A DNA stretch of 45,457 nt from Nitriliruptoraceae bacterium (GTDB lineage: Bacteria; Actinomycetota; Nitriliruptoria; Nitriliruptorales; Nitriliruptoraceae), in the NCBI GenBank assembly GCA_007120465.1, contig SKNO01000044.1:1-45457 (forward strand). The letters are read 5' to 3'. Of the stretch, positions 1 through 9,460 are shown piece after piece. The stretch's first letter is position 1. Each line of letters begins with the position of its first letter. The position numbers and the translations under genes are program-made. The notes under the pieces were generated by a model that worked only from the letters and a program-made list of their open reading frames with translations, was not told the origin of the DNA and made no database searches.

Positions 1-1060
1 CGACGATGCCGCCCGGTGGCAGCGAGAAGGTCAGGTCCTCGTACAGCAGCTTGTCGCCGAAGCCCTTGGCCACCGACTCGGCGTCGACCACCACCGAGCC
101 CAGCCGCGGCCCGTCGGGGATCATGATGATCGGCTTGGTCACCTGCTTCGGACGCTCACGCTGCAGCAGCGTCTCGTAGGCCTGGATGCGCGCCTTGGCC
201 TTGGTGCGCCGGCCTTGCGGGCTCTGCTTGACCCAGTCGGCCTCCTCGGCGAGCTGGCGCTGGCGGGCCGACTCCTCGCGCTCCTCCTGGCGCAGCCGCT
301 CCCGCTTCTGCTCGAGCCAGCCGGAGTAGTTGCCCTGGAACGGGTAGCCCTTGCCGCGGTCGAGCTCCAGGATCCACTCAGCCACCTCGTCGAGGAAGTA
401 GCGGTCGTGGGTGATCGCGACCACCATCCCGGCGTAGTCCTGCAGGTGACGCTGCAGCCAGGCCACCGAGTCGGCGTCGAGGTGGTTCGTCGGCTCGTCG
501 AGGAGCAGGATGTCGGGCTTGGACAGGAGCAGCCGACACAGGGCGGTGCGGCGCACCTCGCCGCCGGACAGGGTCGTGACGTCGTCGACGTCCGGGACGC
601 GGAGCGCGTCCATCGCCACCTCGATGTGGCGGTCGAGGTCCCAGGCGTCCGCGGCGTCGATCGCGTCCTGGACCTCGGCCATCTCCTCGTAGACGCGCTG
701 CATCTCGTCGTCGTCGAGGGGTTCGGACAGCTTCGCGGTCAACTCGTTGTACCTCGGCACCAGGGTGGCGACCGCGCCGAGCCCCTCCAGCACGTTCTCC
801 CGGACCGTCCTCGTCGGATCGAGCTCCGGCTCCTGCGGGAGGAAGCCGACGGAGTAGCCCTTCGCGGGCCAGGCCTCGCCGTCGAACCGGGTGTCGACCC
901 CGGCCATGATCCTGAGCAGCGACGACTTGCCGGCGCCGTTGGGGCCGATCACGCCGATCTTGGCGCCGGGCAGGAACGACAGCCAGATGTTGTCGAGGAT
1001 CTGCTTGCCGCCGGGCACCGTCTTCGACAGGCCCTTCATCACGTAGCAGTACTCGGCCAC
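1..1060 (-). CDS. ettA: Energy-dependent translational throttle protein EttA (ABC-F ATPase), C-terminus outside window
   Basis: Reverse-strand translation from GTG: [81 protein letters not shown]...[33 protein letters not shown]. Walker A, ABC signature and ABC-F linker visible. Not in the supplied ORF track because it runs off the edge. Confidence 0.93.
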   Translation of the reverse strand, partial: [353 protein letters not shown]

Positions 1061-1613
1061 TGCGGGCTCCAGGATCGCGGATGGATTCGAGGTGGGTTCG
1101 ACCTCCCGAGGCTAACGGCGGTCACGACGTGACGCAGGAGCAGGTCATGCAGTACGGACGATGGGTCCCGTGATCGCGCGATGGTGAGCGTGAGCTTCCT
1201 CGTCGGGCTGACCACCACCCTGGCGTGGGGCAGACCCTGGACCCCTGGGGGTGCTCAGCGGCGCTCCGAGCGAGCGTCCGAGAGTGCGCCCGGCCCGAGG
1301 AACCGGCCGTCACACCAGCGCGACGTCGAGCGCGACGGGCGCACGATCGCTTGAGCGGGCGGGGACGACGCCTAGCGTCTGACGTGCTGGCTGCGGCGAG
1401 CCTCACATCCTGACACCCCCGCGGACATCGGGAGCCTGCGGGAGGCCGCGTTAGGGGGTCCCAGCACTCGCATCGACCCTCGTCGACCCGTCAAGGGTGA
1501 TCGCTCGTCGGGGCGGGCCGCATCCTGCCCGACAGGTGGGTTGTGCAACAGGCACCGCAGGGCGGGGGCTCGCGGGTCGGGTCTCCCGTCGACGACACGA
1601 CGGAGGGCTCGAC

Positions 1614-3029
1614 ATGTCACGCAGGTCCGTACTGTCCCTGCTGGCCATCGCTGCACTGGTGGTCGGTCTCATCGGCGCTGCGGGCGCGCCACCCAACGCA
1701 GCATCCGGTCCAGACGCGGCCGACGAGGATCGCTACCTCGTCGTGTTCCGCGGCCAGGGCGTACCCAACAACGCTGACGCCATCGTCAGCAACGCCGGAG
1801 GCTCACTCGTGAGCACGCTCCCAAGCGTCGGTCTCGGATTCGCGACCTCCGCAGATCCGGGCTTCGCTGATGCACTCCGCAGCAGCGACCGCGTCGCCGA
1901 GGTCGATGTGGAACCGCGATACGCCCTGCCCGAGTCCGTCACCGGCCATGCCGTGGCGACCGGAACGGATCCCACCGAAGCAGCGTTCTGGGACCTCCAG
2001 TGGAACATCCGTCGCGTCCACGCTCCTGAGGCGTGGGAGACGACCACCGGCAGCCACGACACCGTGGTCGCGGTGATCGACACCGGGGTGGCATGGAACC
2101 ATCCCGACCTCGCTGCAAACGTCGTCTACGCGGCCTGCTTCTCGACGCCAGCGTGGGAGTGCAGCGAGTACCCGGACCTGCACTGGCACGGCACTCACGT
2201 TGCCGGGACCGTCGCCGCAACCGGAGCCGTCGGCGTCGCTGGCGTCGGACCGGATCTCGGGATCGCGAGCTACAACGTCTTCGAACTCATGGAGGTCGAC
2301 GAGGATGAGTTCGCCGTCCTCGCTTCCTTCGAGGCGATCGCCGCAGCGATGCTCGATGCTGCCGACCAGGGCTTCGACGTGATCAACATGAGTCTCGGCG
2401 CGTTCATCGACATGGCCGACGGCCGTGATACCGCGGCCACGTGGACCGCCGTCCAGCGCGTGGGAGAAGCGGTGCAGCGTCAGGGCGTGACGACGATCGT
2501 CTCGGCCGGGAACGCAGCCTTCTCCCTCAACGGCCGCGTGAAGTCGGTTCCCGGTGGGGTCGCCGCGAACACCAACGTGGCGGCCACCGGCATCCGTCCC
2601 GACCCGGCCTTCCCGCAGGAAGGCGCCTTCGACGTGCTCGCCTTCTACAGCAACTTCGGCGCCTCGGTCGAGATCGCCGCTCCCGGCGGAGACTGTGGAC
2701 TGCCCGATAGCTGCGACCCGGCGACCCGGCCACCGAACTTCCTCGACTACACCATCCTCAGCACCTTCGTCGTGCTGTCCGTCACGCATCCGGACGACAT
2801 CCCTCCGTGTGTCGACACCGAGGACTGTCCGGTGACGTGGGGATTCGCGATCGGCACGAGCATGGCCGCGCCTCACGTGTCCGGCGTCGCCGGACTCGTG
2901 CGGGACGAGTTCCCCCACTTCAACGCCAACCAGGTGGCGAACCAACTGACGCGGACCGCCGAGCCCCTCGGTGACCGCCAGCTCTTCGGCCACGGGATGG
3001 TCGACGCACACGCCGCTGTGACCCGCTGA
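1614..3029 (+). CDS. Secreted S8 (subtilisin-like) serine peptidase
   Basis: MSRRSVLSLLAIAALVVGLIGAAG signal peptide; catalytic motifs VAVIDTGVAW (Asp), HWHGTHVAGT (His), GTSMAAPHVSG (Ser). ATG at 1614 preferred over the ORF-track start at 1497. Confidence 0.92.
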   Translation: MSRRSVLSLLAIAALVVGLIGAAGAPPNAASGPDAADEDRYLVVFRGQGVPNNADAIVSNAGGSLVSTLPSVGLGFATSADPGFADALRSSDRVAEVDVEPRYALPESVTGHAVATGTDPTEAAFWDLQWNIRRVHAPEAWETTTGSHDTVVAVIDTGVAWNHPDLAANVVYAACFSTPAWECSEYPDLHWHGTHVAGTVAATGAVGVAGVGPDLGIASYNVFELMEVDEDEFAVLASFEAIAAAMLDAADQGFDVINMSLGAFIDMADGRDTAATWTAVQRVGEAVQRQGVTTIVSAGNAAFSLNGRVKSVPGGVAANTNVAATGIRPDPAFPQEGAFDVLAFYSNFGASVEIAAPGGDCGLPDSCDPATRPPNFLDYTILSTFVVLSVTHPDDIPPCVDTEDCPVTWGFAIGTSMAAPHVSGVAGLVRDEFPHFNANQVANQLTRTAEPLGDRQLFGHGMVDAHAAVTR

Positions 3030-3041
3030 TCCCGCACCCAG

Positions 3042-3075
3042 CCGGCGGTGGGTGACGATCGTCACCCACCGCCGG
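3042..3075. promoter_or_regulatory. Perfect 34-bp palindrome CCGGCGGTGGGTGACGA|TCGTCACCCACCGCCGG (terminator-like hairpin or operator)
   Basis: Left 17 nt is the exact reverse complement of right 17 nt; lies 12 bp after the protease stop. No T-tract. Confidence 0.7.
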
Positions 3076-3187
3076 TCACGGGAGCACAGTGCGAGATGGC
3101 CACCGCGGTCATCCCGCCGCCATCGCAACGACGTGTCACCGACGCGGCGTCCGGCCGACCAGCGCCGTGCGCATACCCTGCGCGGCC

Positions 3188-4669
3188 ATGCCCCGCTTCG
3201 CCGCCGCTGCGCTCGTGTTCATCTCGTCCGCCGCCGTCCTGGTCCTGGAGATCCTGGCCGTGCGGCTGATGGCGCCGTACGTCGGCGTGACCCTGGAGGT
3301 GTACACGGCGATCATCGGCGTGGTGCTCGCCGGCATCGCCGTCGGCTCGTGGCTCGGCGGGAAGTCGGCCGACCGGGTCGATCCCCGGACGATCATCGGT
3401 CCACTGATCGTGGCCGGCGGGATCCTGTCGTTCGTCACGATCCCGCTGGTCGATGGGCTCGGCGCCGGGCTGCGTGGGGCCGGACCGACCACGACCACGG
3501 TCATCACCTTCCTCGCGTTCTTCGCACCCGCGGCGGTGCTGACCGCCGTCACCCCCGCGGTGATCAAGCTGCAGCTCGCGTCGCTCGACGAGACCGGGCG
3601 GGTCGTCGGGCGGCTGTCGGCCATCGGCACGGCGGGCGCCATCCTCGGCACCTTCGTGACCGGGTTCGTGCTGGTCGCGGCCCTGCCGACCCGGCCGGTC
3701 ATCCGGGGCCTCGGGGTGCTGCTGGTGCTCCTCGGGTTCGCGGTCATCGTGTGGCTCCAGCGCTCCCGGTCGATCCCCGTCACCACCGTCGCGCTGGTGC
3801 TCGCCGGCGGCGCCTTCTCCTTCGCGGCGAGCCACCCGTGCCAGTACGAGTCGGCGTACTACTGCGCCTACATCGAGCACGACGAGGAGCGCGCGAACGG
3901 GTACGCGCTGTGGCTCGACACGCTCCGGCACAGCTACGTCGACCTCGACGACCCGACCCACCTCGAGTTCACCTACACCGCCTGGTTCGGCGACGTGATC
4001 ACCGCGATCGCGCCGGACGGTGAACCGCTCGACGCCCTGCACATCGGGGGCGCCGGCATGACGATGCCGCGCTACCTGCGCCACGAGCACCCCGGCTCCG
4101 CCTCGACGGTGCTGGAGGTGGACGAGCTCCTGGTCGAGCTCTCGGAGGAGCGGCTCGGGTTCGACGCCGGCAGCGACATCGAGGTGGTGGTCGCCGACGC
4201 GCGGATGTCGATCCGGCAGCTCGACGACGCGGTCTTCGACCTGACGATCGGGGACGCCTTCGGTGGCGTGGCGGTCCCCTGGCACCTCGCGACCCGCGAG
4301 TTCACCGCGGAGGTGCAGCGCACCTTGCGCCCCGACGGGGTGTACCTGATGAACGTGCTCGACTACGGGCCCCGCCGGTTCCTCCGGGCCGAGATCGCGA
4401 CGGTCGCCGACCTCTTCACGCACGTCGCCGTGCTCGGCCGCGAGGGCTCGTTCGGGCCGACGGCGCCGGGGATCGGCGGCAACTTCGTCGTGATCGCCTC
4501 CGACGCGCCGCTGCCCTTGGACGCGATCGAGGAGGCGAACCGGGACCGCCGCCGCACCGACGACCTCCTGCATGGTGAGGAGCTCACCGCCTTCGTCGGC
4601 GACGCGATCGTCCTCACCGACGACCACGCCCCCGTCGACCAACTGCTGACCGCCCACCCCAGTCGGTGA
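3188..4669 (+). CDS. Fused membrane-domain/spermidine synthase-like protein
   Basis: N-terminal multi-TM half (FAAAALVFISSAAVLVLEILAVRLMAPYVGVTLEVYTAIIGVVLAGIAVGSWLGGKSADR) followed by a synthase-like domain (LDALHIGGAGMTMPRYLRHEHPGSASTVLEVDELLVEL...DLTIGDAFGGVAVPWHL). Confidence 0.88.
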   Translation: MPRFAAAALVFISSAAVLVLEILAVRLMAPYVGVTLEVYTAIIGVVLAGIAVGSWLGGKSADRVDPRTIIGPLIVAGGILSFVTIPLVDGLGAGLRGAGPTTTTVITFLAFFAPAAVLTAVTPAVIKLQLASLDETGRVVGRLSAIGTAGAILGTFVTGFVLVAALPTRPVIRGLGVLLVLLGFAVIVWLQRSRSIPVTTVALVLAGGAFSFAASHPCQYESAYYCAYIEHDEERANGYALWLDTLRHSYVDLDDPTHLEFTYTAWFGDVITAIAPDGEPLDALHIGGAGMTMPRYLRHEHPGSASTVLEVDELLVELSEERLGFDAGSDIEVVVADARMSIRQLDDAVFDLTIGDAFGGVAVPWHLATREFTAEVQRTLRPDGVYLMNVLDYGPRRFLRAEIATVADLFTHVAVLGREGSFGPTAPGIGGNFVVIASDAPLPLDAIEEANRDRRRTDDLLHGEELTAFVGDAIVLTDDHAPVDQLLTAHPSR

Positions 4670-4699
4670 CCGCTGGCAGCGAGCGCGCGACCGTGACGG

Positions 4700-4915
4700 T
4701 CAGTCGAGCTCGGGCATCGGGACCGGTTGCGGGCGCGGCTTGCAGGTGCCGCAGCTCAGCGCGTCCTCGGTGACGAGGGCCTCGGCCCGCTCACGGTCGT
4801 GGCTGCGGTAGACGGCCAGCACGAAGGGGGCGAAGCCGGCATGGTCCTCGCACAGCCCACGGCCGCAGAAGCGACAGGTCCCTCGGGCGGGACGGGTGCA
4901 GAAGAAGCAGGTCAC
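4700..4915 (-). CDS. Small Cys-rich zinc-binding-like protein (DUF2180/B-box-like pattern)
   Basis: MTCFFCTRPARGTCRFCGRGLCEDHAGF...CGTC; CxxC...CxxCxxxxCxxH pattern; GTG start, 52 bp downstream of the M50 gene on the same strand. Confidence 0.6.
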   Translation of the reverse strand: MTCFFCTRPARGTCRFCGRGLCEDHAGFAPFVLAVYRSHDRERAEALVTEDALSCGTCKPRPQPVPMPELD

Positions 4916-4966
4916 GGTGTCCTCGCAACGGTGTGGTCGGTCACGGAGAGATCCGGAGGCAGCCGG

Positions 4967-7900
4967 TCAGCGGCTGATCGTGATGGTCAGGGGGAAGCGT
5001 CGGCTGGTGCCGCCACCGTCCGCCACGACGTCGAAGGTGCGCTCTCCCGGCGAGGCTCCGCGGGCAGCCGTCACCGTCAGCCGCAGTGTGGCCGGGTCGT
5101 CATCGACGTCGACCTCGCCGGTCCCGTTCGCCCACATGCACGTCAGGTCCTGGGGTAGGTCGGCGCAGCGCAGCGTGACCGTGCCCACGAAGCCGTCCTC
5201 GGGCGTCACCGTGCAACTCGTGTGTGTGTTGCTGCCCGGGCCGACGGTCAGGCTCGCCGGGGTGCACGCCAGCCCGAACCCGGGATCGGGTTCCGGCTCC
5301 GGATCGGGGTCGGGCTCCGGATCGGGATCTGGTTCGGGGTCGGGCTCCGGGTCGGGGTCGGGCTCCGGATCGGGGCCTGGGTCGGGGTCGGGCGCGGGTT
5401 GCGTGCCGGGCGACGGATCGGGCGACGACCCCGGGCCGGGGATCTCGCCAGGATCCTCCCCCGGCTCCTCCCCGGGGTCTGCCGTCGCGGTCTCCGGGAC
5501 CAGCTCGGGCTGGGACACCGGGTCCTCCACGGCGCCAGGGCGCCGGGGGGCCTCCTCCGACGGTGGGCCGTCTCGATCTCCGGGGGCTCCAGACGGTGCT
5601 GGCCCCGCCACCAGAGCGACGCCCTCGGCTGCGCCCGCGCCCGGACAACCACCGCTCGGCCCCTCCGTGGGCATCGGCACCCCGTCCAGCGTCACGTGAC
5701 CGTGCTCGATGACGAGGCGGCCGGGATCGAGCGCGAAGGCGGCCTCCCCGAGGGACGAGACGTCACGACCCGTGACCGACACCGCCAGACCGAGGGGCAG
5801 GAACGCTGCTCGGTCCACCCGGGTGTCCGCGAGGATGCGTCCGCGCTGCAGCGTCAGCGACGCCTCGGGGAGGGTGCGATCCGGGATCCACCATCGCTCG
5901 CTCGGCAGGTGCCGACGCGTCAGCGTCCCGAGTTCCACGATCGCTCCGGCGCAGAGCACCTGGGTGGCACCGCCAGCGAAGGTGAGCGAGGCGAGCGCGC
6001 CGTCGCCCACCTCGACGCGGTCGTCGGGGCCGACGGTCCGTCGCGCGCCAACCGCCAGCAGGGTGCGGCCAGGGCCGTCGGTCTGGATCCGCACGTCGCC
6101 GCGGAGGACCTCGAGCAACGCGCGATCGTCGGGGATCTCCGCCCACCCCGTGCCGGGAGCCAGGGCCAGCGGGATCGCCAACAGCGCGAGGAGCAGCATC
6201 AGCGCGACGAGCCTGGCGAGGCGGCGCTGCAACCGCCGGTCGACCTCGTCATCGCTCGGCGCCGGGACGGCGGTCGGCGGTGGCCTCACGGGGACGTGGG
6301 CGTCCTCGCCGTGGGTGCCATGAGCCGGTGGGTGGCCGTCCACGGCCGGAGGCGGCGCGTCCGCGCCGAACAGGGTGAGCCGGTCGAGCTGCGGCACCTC
6401 CCACGCCTCGACGGAGGTCCGTGCCACCGCGCGCAGGGGGCGGTCCGGACTCACCGGCACGAGCAGGTCACCACGCCCGAAGACCGTGCCGTCCTCGCCG
6501 AGCACCGTCCCGCTCGCGATCACGGCACCACGGTCGGGGTCGTCGAGGCTGACCGTCGTGTCCGGCGGCCACGAGACCGGACGGAGTCCACGCAGCAGCG
6601 CTTCCCGGGACTCGTCGTCGATCCCGGCGAACGCGGGTGCCCCGGCCAGCAGTGCTTCCGCGTCCGCGCGGTCAGCCGGCACCGGACCCACCAGCGGCCC
6701 CACGATCCGGGCGAAGGCAGCCGCCGGGATGCGCAGCAGCCGCGTCCCGGCAGCCAGCCACACGAGCGAGGGAGCAACGCCCGCGAGCGCGGCGCGGCTG
6801 CCGACCAGATGGCCCGGACCGGCGCGTGCCCGCACCGTCCCCGGCGGGTCGCCCGGCCGCCGCCCTTCCAGCGCGCCCTCCACGACCACCAGCACGTCCC
6901 GGTCGGCAGCGTCGAGGTGGCGGACCACCTCGCCGCGACGGGGATCGAACCACCTCGACTCCGCTGCGAGGTCCCCGAGCGCCTCGGACGGCAGCGCACC
7001 GAGCCGTGAGGCCTGGAGCGAGCGCAGACGGTTCGGCGCGTCCGCCTCGATCGCCCGCTCGTGCCGGCGGCGACGGGCAGCGGCGAGCCGGCGCCCCATC
7101 CACCGCAGGACCCCGTGGACCACCGGCGCGAACAGGCCACCGACGATGAGCACGACCAGCCCGCGTGACACCCAGCCGGCGTGCCAGGCACCCGCCACCA
7201 GCCCGGCGACCCGGTCCCGCCACATCCGCACCGCGATGCCCAGGAAGACCACCAGCCACAGCGCGGCGAGGAAGCCGTACATCGTCACGAACCGGCCCTC
7301 ACGGTCCAGCCCGGCCCAGCCGAGCGAGCGGGTGCGGACCGTGCGGACCAGCGAGGCGATCCCCCGTGCCCGCAGGTTGGGGATCTCCAGCCAGTCCATC
7401 GCGAGGTAGTACCCGTCGAGGGCCATGAGCGGGTTCAGGTTGAACAGCGCGTTGAGGTACCACATGAACGCGAGCCGGAACGCGACCGGCGACAGCTCCG
7501 GCCAGACGAGCGCGGCGAGCTGCAGCAGCCCCGCCATCATCAGTGCCGACAGCGGCCCTGCGGCGCTGGTCAGCAGCCGCGCGCGCCGGCCCTTCATCCA
7601 CACGTCGGTGGTGTCGACGAAGGCCGAGGGGATGCCGAAGTAGAACAGGAACCCGATGGCCGGGACCCGCCGCCCGGCGTGCTTGACCGCCAGCGCGTGC
7701 CCCACCTCGTGGGTCACCAGCGCCAGGATGTTCAGCCCCAGTAGCAGGGCGCCACCGGTGGCGTAGGAACCGCCGGCGAGCAGCAGGCGCTCGGCGCCGC
7801 CGATCCACGTCGTCACGAACAGGACCAGGCCGGTGAGCGCGAGGAGCCCGACCACGATCGCCCCGGCGCGGGTGAACAACCACCGCCCGATCGCGCGGTA

Positions 7901-8425
7901 CAGCAGGTCCGCCGGACGGTCGAAGTCGGCCAGGACGATGCGCCGCCCCTTGGCCGCCTCCACCAGTCCGCGTCCGACGCGGGACCCGTGGTGCCGATGG
8001 ACGCGTTCGAGCGGGCGGAAGGCGTCCACCGGCAGCTCGGCGAGCATCCGGTTCGCCGCGAGGTCCGCGACGGTGCGGGTGACCTGTTCGGGCGCGAGCC
8101 GGCCGCTGATCCGGACGAACTCCCGCACCAGTTGCGCGACGGTGCGGGTGCCGTCCATCAGGGTGGCGAGATCGCGTTCCTCCGGCGAGAGTCGGACGTA
8201 GGCCGCCTCCCGGTCGGGCGAGCGCAGCATCACGTAGGGCTGGCCGCGCACCGACGTGAGGCGCGCCTCCTCGATGCCGCTGCGCAGGTGCGGCCGGGCC
8301 TTCGCGGGGTTGAGCCGCTCGACGACCGCGTCCCACAGGTCCGCGTCGGCGGGACCGGTGGGGCGACCGGGCGCACGGCCGGCCAGAGCCTCCCACAGGC
8401 TCACCCGGTCCCGCGTGACCTCCAC
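4967..8425 (-). CDS. Giant multidomain membrane protein: PqqD/RRE-like N-terminus, M50 (site-2-type) metalloprotease, two degenerate cyclic-nucleotide-binding-like domains, TM, FecR-like domain, PD/PE-rich linker, C-terminal Ig/BACON-like domain
   Basis: N-term YVRLSPEERDLATLMDGTRTVAQLVREFVRISGRLAPEQVTRTVADLAANRML; THEVGHALAVKHAG and NPLMALDGYYLAMDWLEIPNL metalloprotease motifs; VEGALEGR..GTVRARAGPGHLVGSRAAL; LLEVLRGDVRIQTDGPGRTLLAVGARRTVGPDDRVEVGDGALASLTFAGG; PDPEPDPDPE repeats. GTG start at 8425. Confidence 0.85.
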   Translation of the reverse strand: MEVTRDRVSLWEALAGRAPGRPTGPADADLWDAVVERLNPAKARPHLRSGIEEARLTSVRGQPYVMLRSPDREAAYVRLSPEERDLATLMDGTRTVAQLVREFVRISGRLAPEQVTRTVADLAANRMLAELPVDAFRPLERVHRHHGSRVGRGLVEAAKGRRIVLADFDRPADLLYRAIGRWLFTRAGAIVVGLLALTGLVLFVTTWIGGAERLLLAGGSYATGGALLLGLNILALVTHEVGHALAVKHAGRRVPAIGFLFYFGIPSAFVDTTDVWMKGRRARLLTSAAGPLSALMMAGLLQLAALVWPELSPVAFRLAFMWYLNALFNLNPLMALDGYYLAMDWLEIPNLRARGIASLVRTVRTRSLGWAGLDREGRFVTMYGFLAALWLVVFLGIAVRMWRDRVAGLVAGAWHAGWVSRGLVVLIVGGLFAPVVHGVLRWMGRRLAAARRRRHERAIEADAPNRLRSLQASRLGALPSEALGDLAAESRWFDPRRGEVVRHLDAADRDVLVVVEGALEGRRPGDPPGTVRARAGPGHLVGSRAALAGVAPSLVWLAAGTRLLRIPAAAFARIVGPLVGPVPADRADAEALLAGAPAFAGIDDESREALLRGLRPVSWPPDTTVSLDDPDRGAVIASGTVLGEDGTVFGRGDLLVPVSPDRPLRAVARTSVEAWEVPQLDRLTLFGADAPPPAVDGHPPAHGTHGEDAHVPVRPPPTAVPAPSDDEVDRRLQRRLARLVALMLLLALLAIPLALAPGTGWAEIPDDRALLEVLRGDVRIQTDGPGRTLLAVGARRTVGPDDRVEVGDGALASLTFAGGATQVLCAGAIVELGTLTRRHLPSERWWIPDRTLPEASLTLQRGRILADTRVDRAAFLPLGLAVSVTGRDVSSLGEAAFALDPGRLVIEHGHVTLDGVPMPTEGPSGGCPGAGAAEGVALVAGPAPSGAPGDRDGPPSEEAPRRPGAVEDPVSQPELVPETATADPGEEPGEDPGEIPGPGSSPDPSPGTQPAPDPDPGPDPEPDPDPEPDPEPDPDPEPDPDPEPEPDPGFGLACTPASLTVGPGSNTHTSCTVTPEDGFVGTVTLRCADLPQDLTCMWANGTGEVDVDDDPATLRLTVTAARGASPGERTFDVVADGGGTSRRFPLTITISR
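5272..5404 (-). repeat. Low-complexity repeat encoding (PDPEPDPDP)n linker
   Basis: Iterated gaycccgayccggar codons; tandem runs of ggctccggatcggggtcg on + strand. Confidence 0.85.
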
Positions 8426-8483
8426 CGTGCTCCCCTCACGTCACGAGCGCCACAACGCCACAGCCGTCCTACGCGCAACCGCG

Positions 8484-9434
8484 TCAGTCGCGCGTGGGTT
8501 CCCCTTGGGCCTCCGGCGCCTCGGGATCCCCGTCGCCTTCCACGACGTCGCTGGACACGTCGATGCCTCCCACGACCTCGATGGTGGGCTCACCGGACGT
8601 CGGATCGAAGCCCTCGTTCTGGATCACGACGGGCTCGATCGGCACCTCGTTGCCCTCGACCTCGGTGGAGGAGTTGAGCTCCGCCAGGTCGTCCGCGCCC
8701 GATCCAGCGGAGCGTCGCACCGGGACGTACATGACCTCGTCGTCCGACGTCGTGCCCTCGGCACGTGCAGGCTCCTCGTCGGCGAGGTCATCGATCGGCG
8801 CCTCGCCGACGGAGGTGCCGTTCGCCGTGAGCCGCGCGAAAGCGTTGAGGGCAGGTTCCACGTCCTCCTCGGGGGTCCGGAGATCGCCGGATCGGTCGTC
8901 TTCGGCCAGCGACGGCGAGTCCGGATCCCCGGTGGACGCGTCCCGATGGAACTGGACCTTGACCCTGCCTGCGGAGTCGGCGCTGTCCGCCTCGTTCCCC
9001 GGCAGGTCGCGCACCTCCGACGGCCCCTGGGCACCTTCGCCGGAACCCCCGGCCCCCACCGGGGACCCTCGGGTCCCCTTCGTCACTCCGGGATCGTGCT
9101 CGTTGTGGTCAGTCCACGCCCCGCCTGGGGCCGCGCCGGGTGCACCACCCTCGGCCGCAGCCGTCGGAGCCGCGAGGTCCGCATCGGCCGTGGGGCTCGA
9201 GCCGCCTCCACCGCCGGCGAAGCCGAGGAGCACCCCGAAGATCGCCGACTTGCTCGTGCGCCGCTCCACCCCGTGCTCGCTGGCACCACCGTCGTCCAGG
9301 CTCGCGGCCAGCACCTCCAGGTCGCCTTCCTCGAGCGAGTACCCGGCCAGGGCCACAGCGGGATCGTCCGCGAGCGCATCCCGGAACGCCGCATCGGTCA
9401 CCAGCCGTTCGAGTACGTCGTCGATGTCGGACAT
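8484..9434 (-). CDS. Leader-module paralogue 1 (316 aa), candidate substrate/precursor-like protein
   Basis: MSDIDDVLERLVTDAAFRDALADDPAVALAGYSLEEGDLEVLAASLDDGGASEHGVERRTSKSAIFGVLLG...; same N-module as 9461-10411 and 12136-12477. ATG at 9434 with upstream GGGAGG. Confidence 0.8.
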   Translation of the reverse strand: MSDIDDVLERLVTDAAFRDALADDPAVALAGYSLEEGDLEVLAASLDDGGASEHGVERRTSKSAIFGVLLGFAGGGGGSSPTADADLAAPTAAAEGGAPGAAPGGAWTDHNEHDPGVTKGTRGSPVGAGGSGEGAQGPSEVRDLPGNEADSADSAGRVKVQFHRDASTGDPDSPSLAEDDRSGDLRTPEEDVEPALNAFARLTANGTSVGEAPIDDLADEEPARAEGTTSDDEVMYVPVRRSAGSGADDLAELNSSTEVEGNEVPIEPVVIQNEGFDPTSGEPTIEVVGGIDVSSDVVEGDGDPEAPEAQGEPTRD

Positions 9435-9460
9435 CGTCGACCTCCCTTCAGCGTCGGCCG

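Noticed and set aside
215-1132. 305-aa plus-strand ORF opposite ettA
   Set aside because: Antisense shadow ORF of a high-GC gene; the minus strand encodes a full ABC-F protein.
1100-1600. Several short ORFs between ettA and the S8 protease
   Set aside because: No RBS, motif or coding-like composition; Arg-rich random frames.
3062-4657. 531-aa minus-strand ORF opposite the spermidine-synthase gene
   Set aside because: Shadow frame (RRR/GGD/EHQ-rich) with no recognisable motifs.
5272-5404. Dense repeat considered as a minisatellite or regulatory array
   Set aside because: In-frame PD/PE linker of the M50 fusion explains it.
5222-7009. 595-aa plus-strand ORF opposite the M50 fusion
   Set aside because: Arg/Gln/His-rich low-complexity translation typical of GC-rich shadow frames; minus strand has clear domains.
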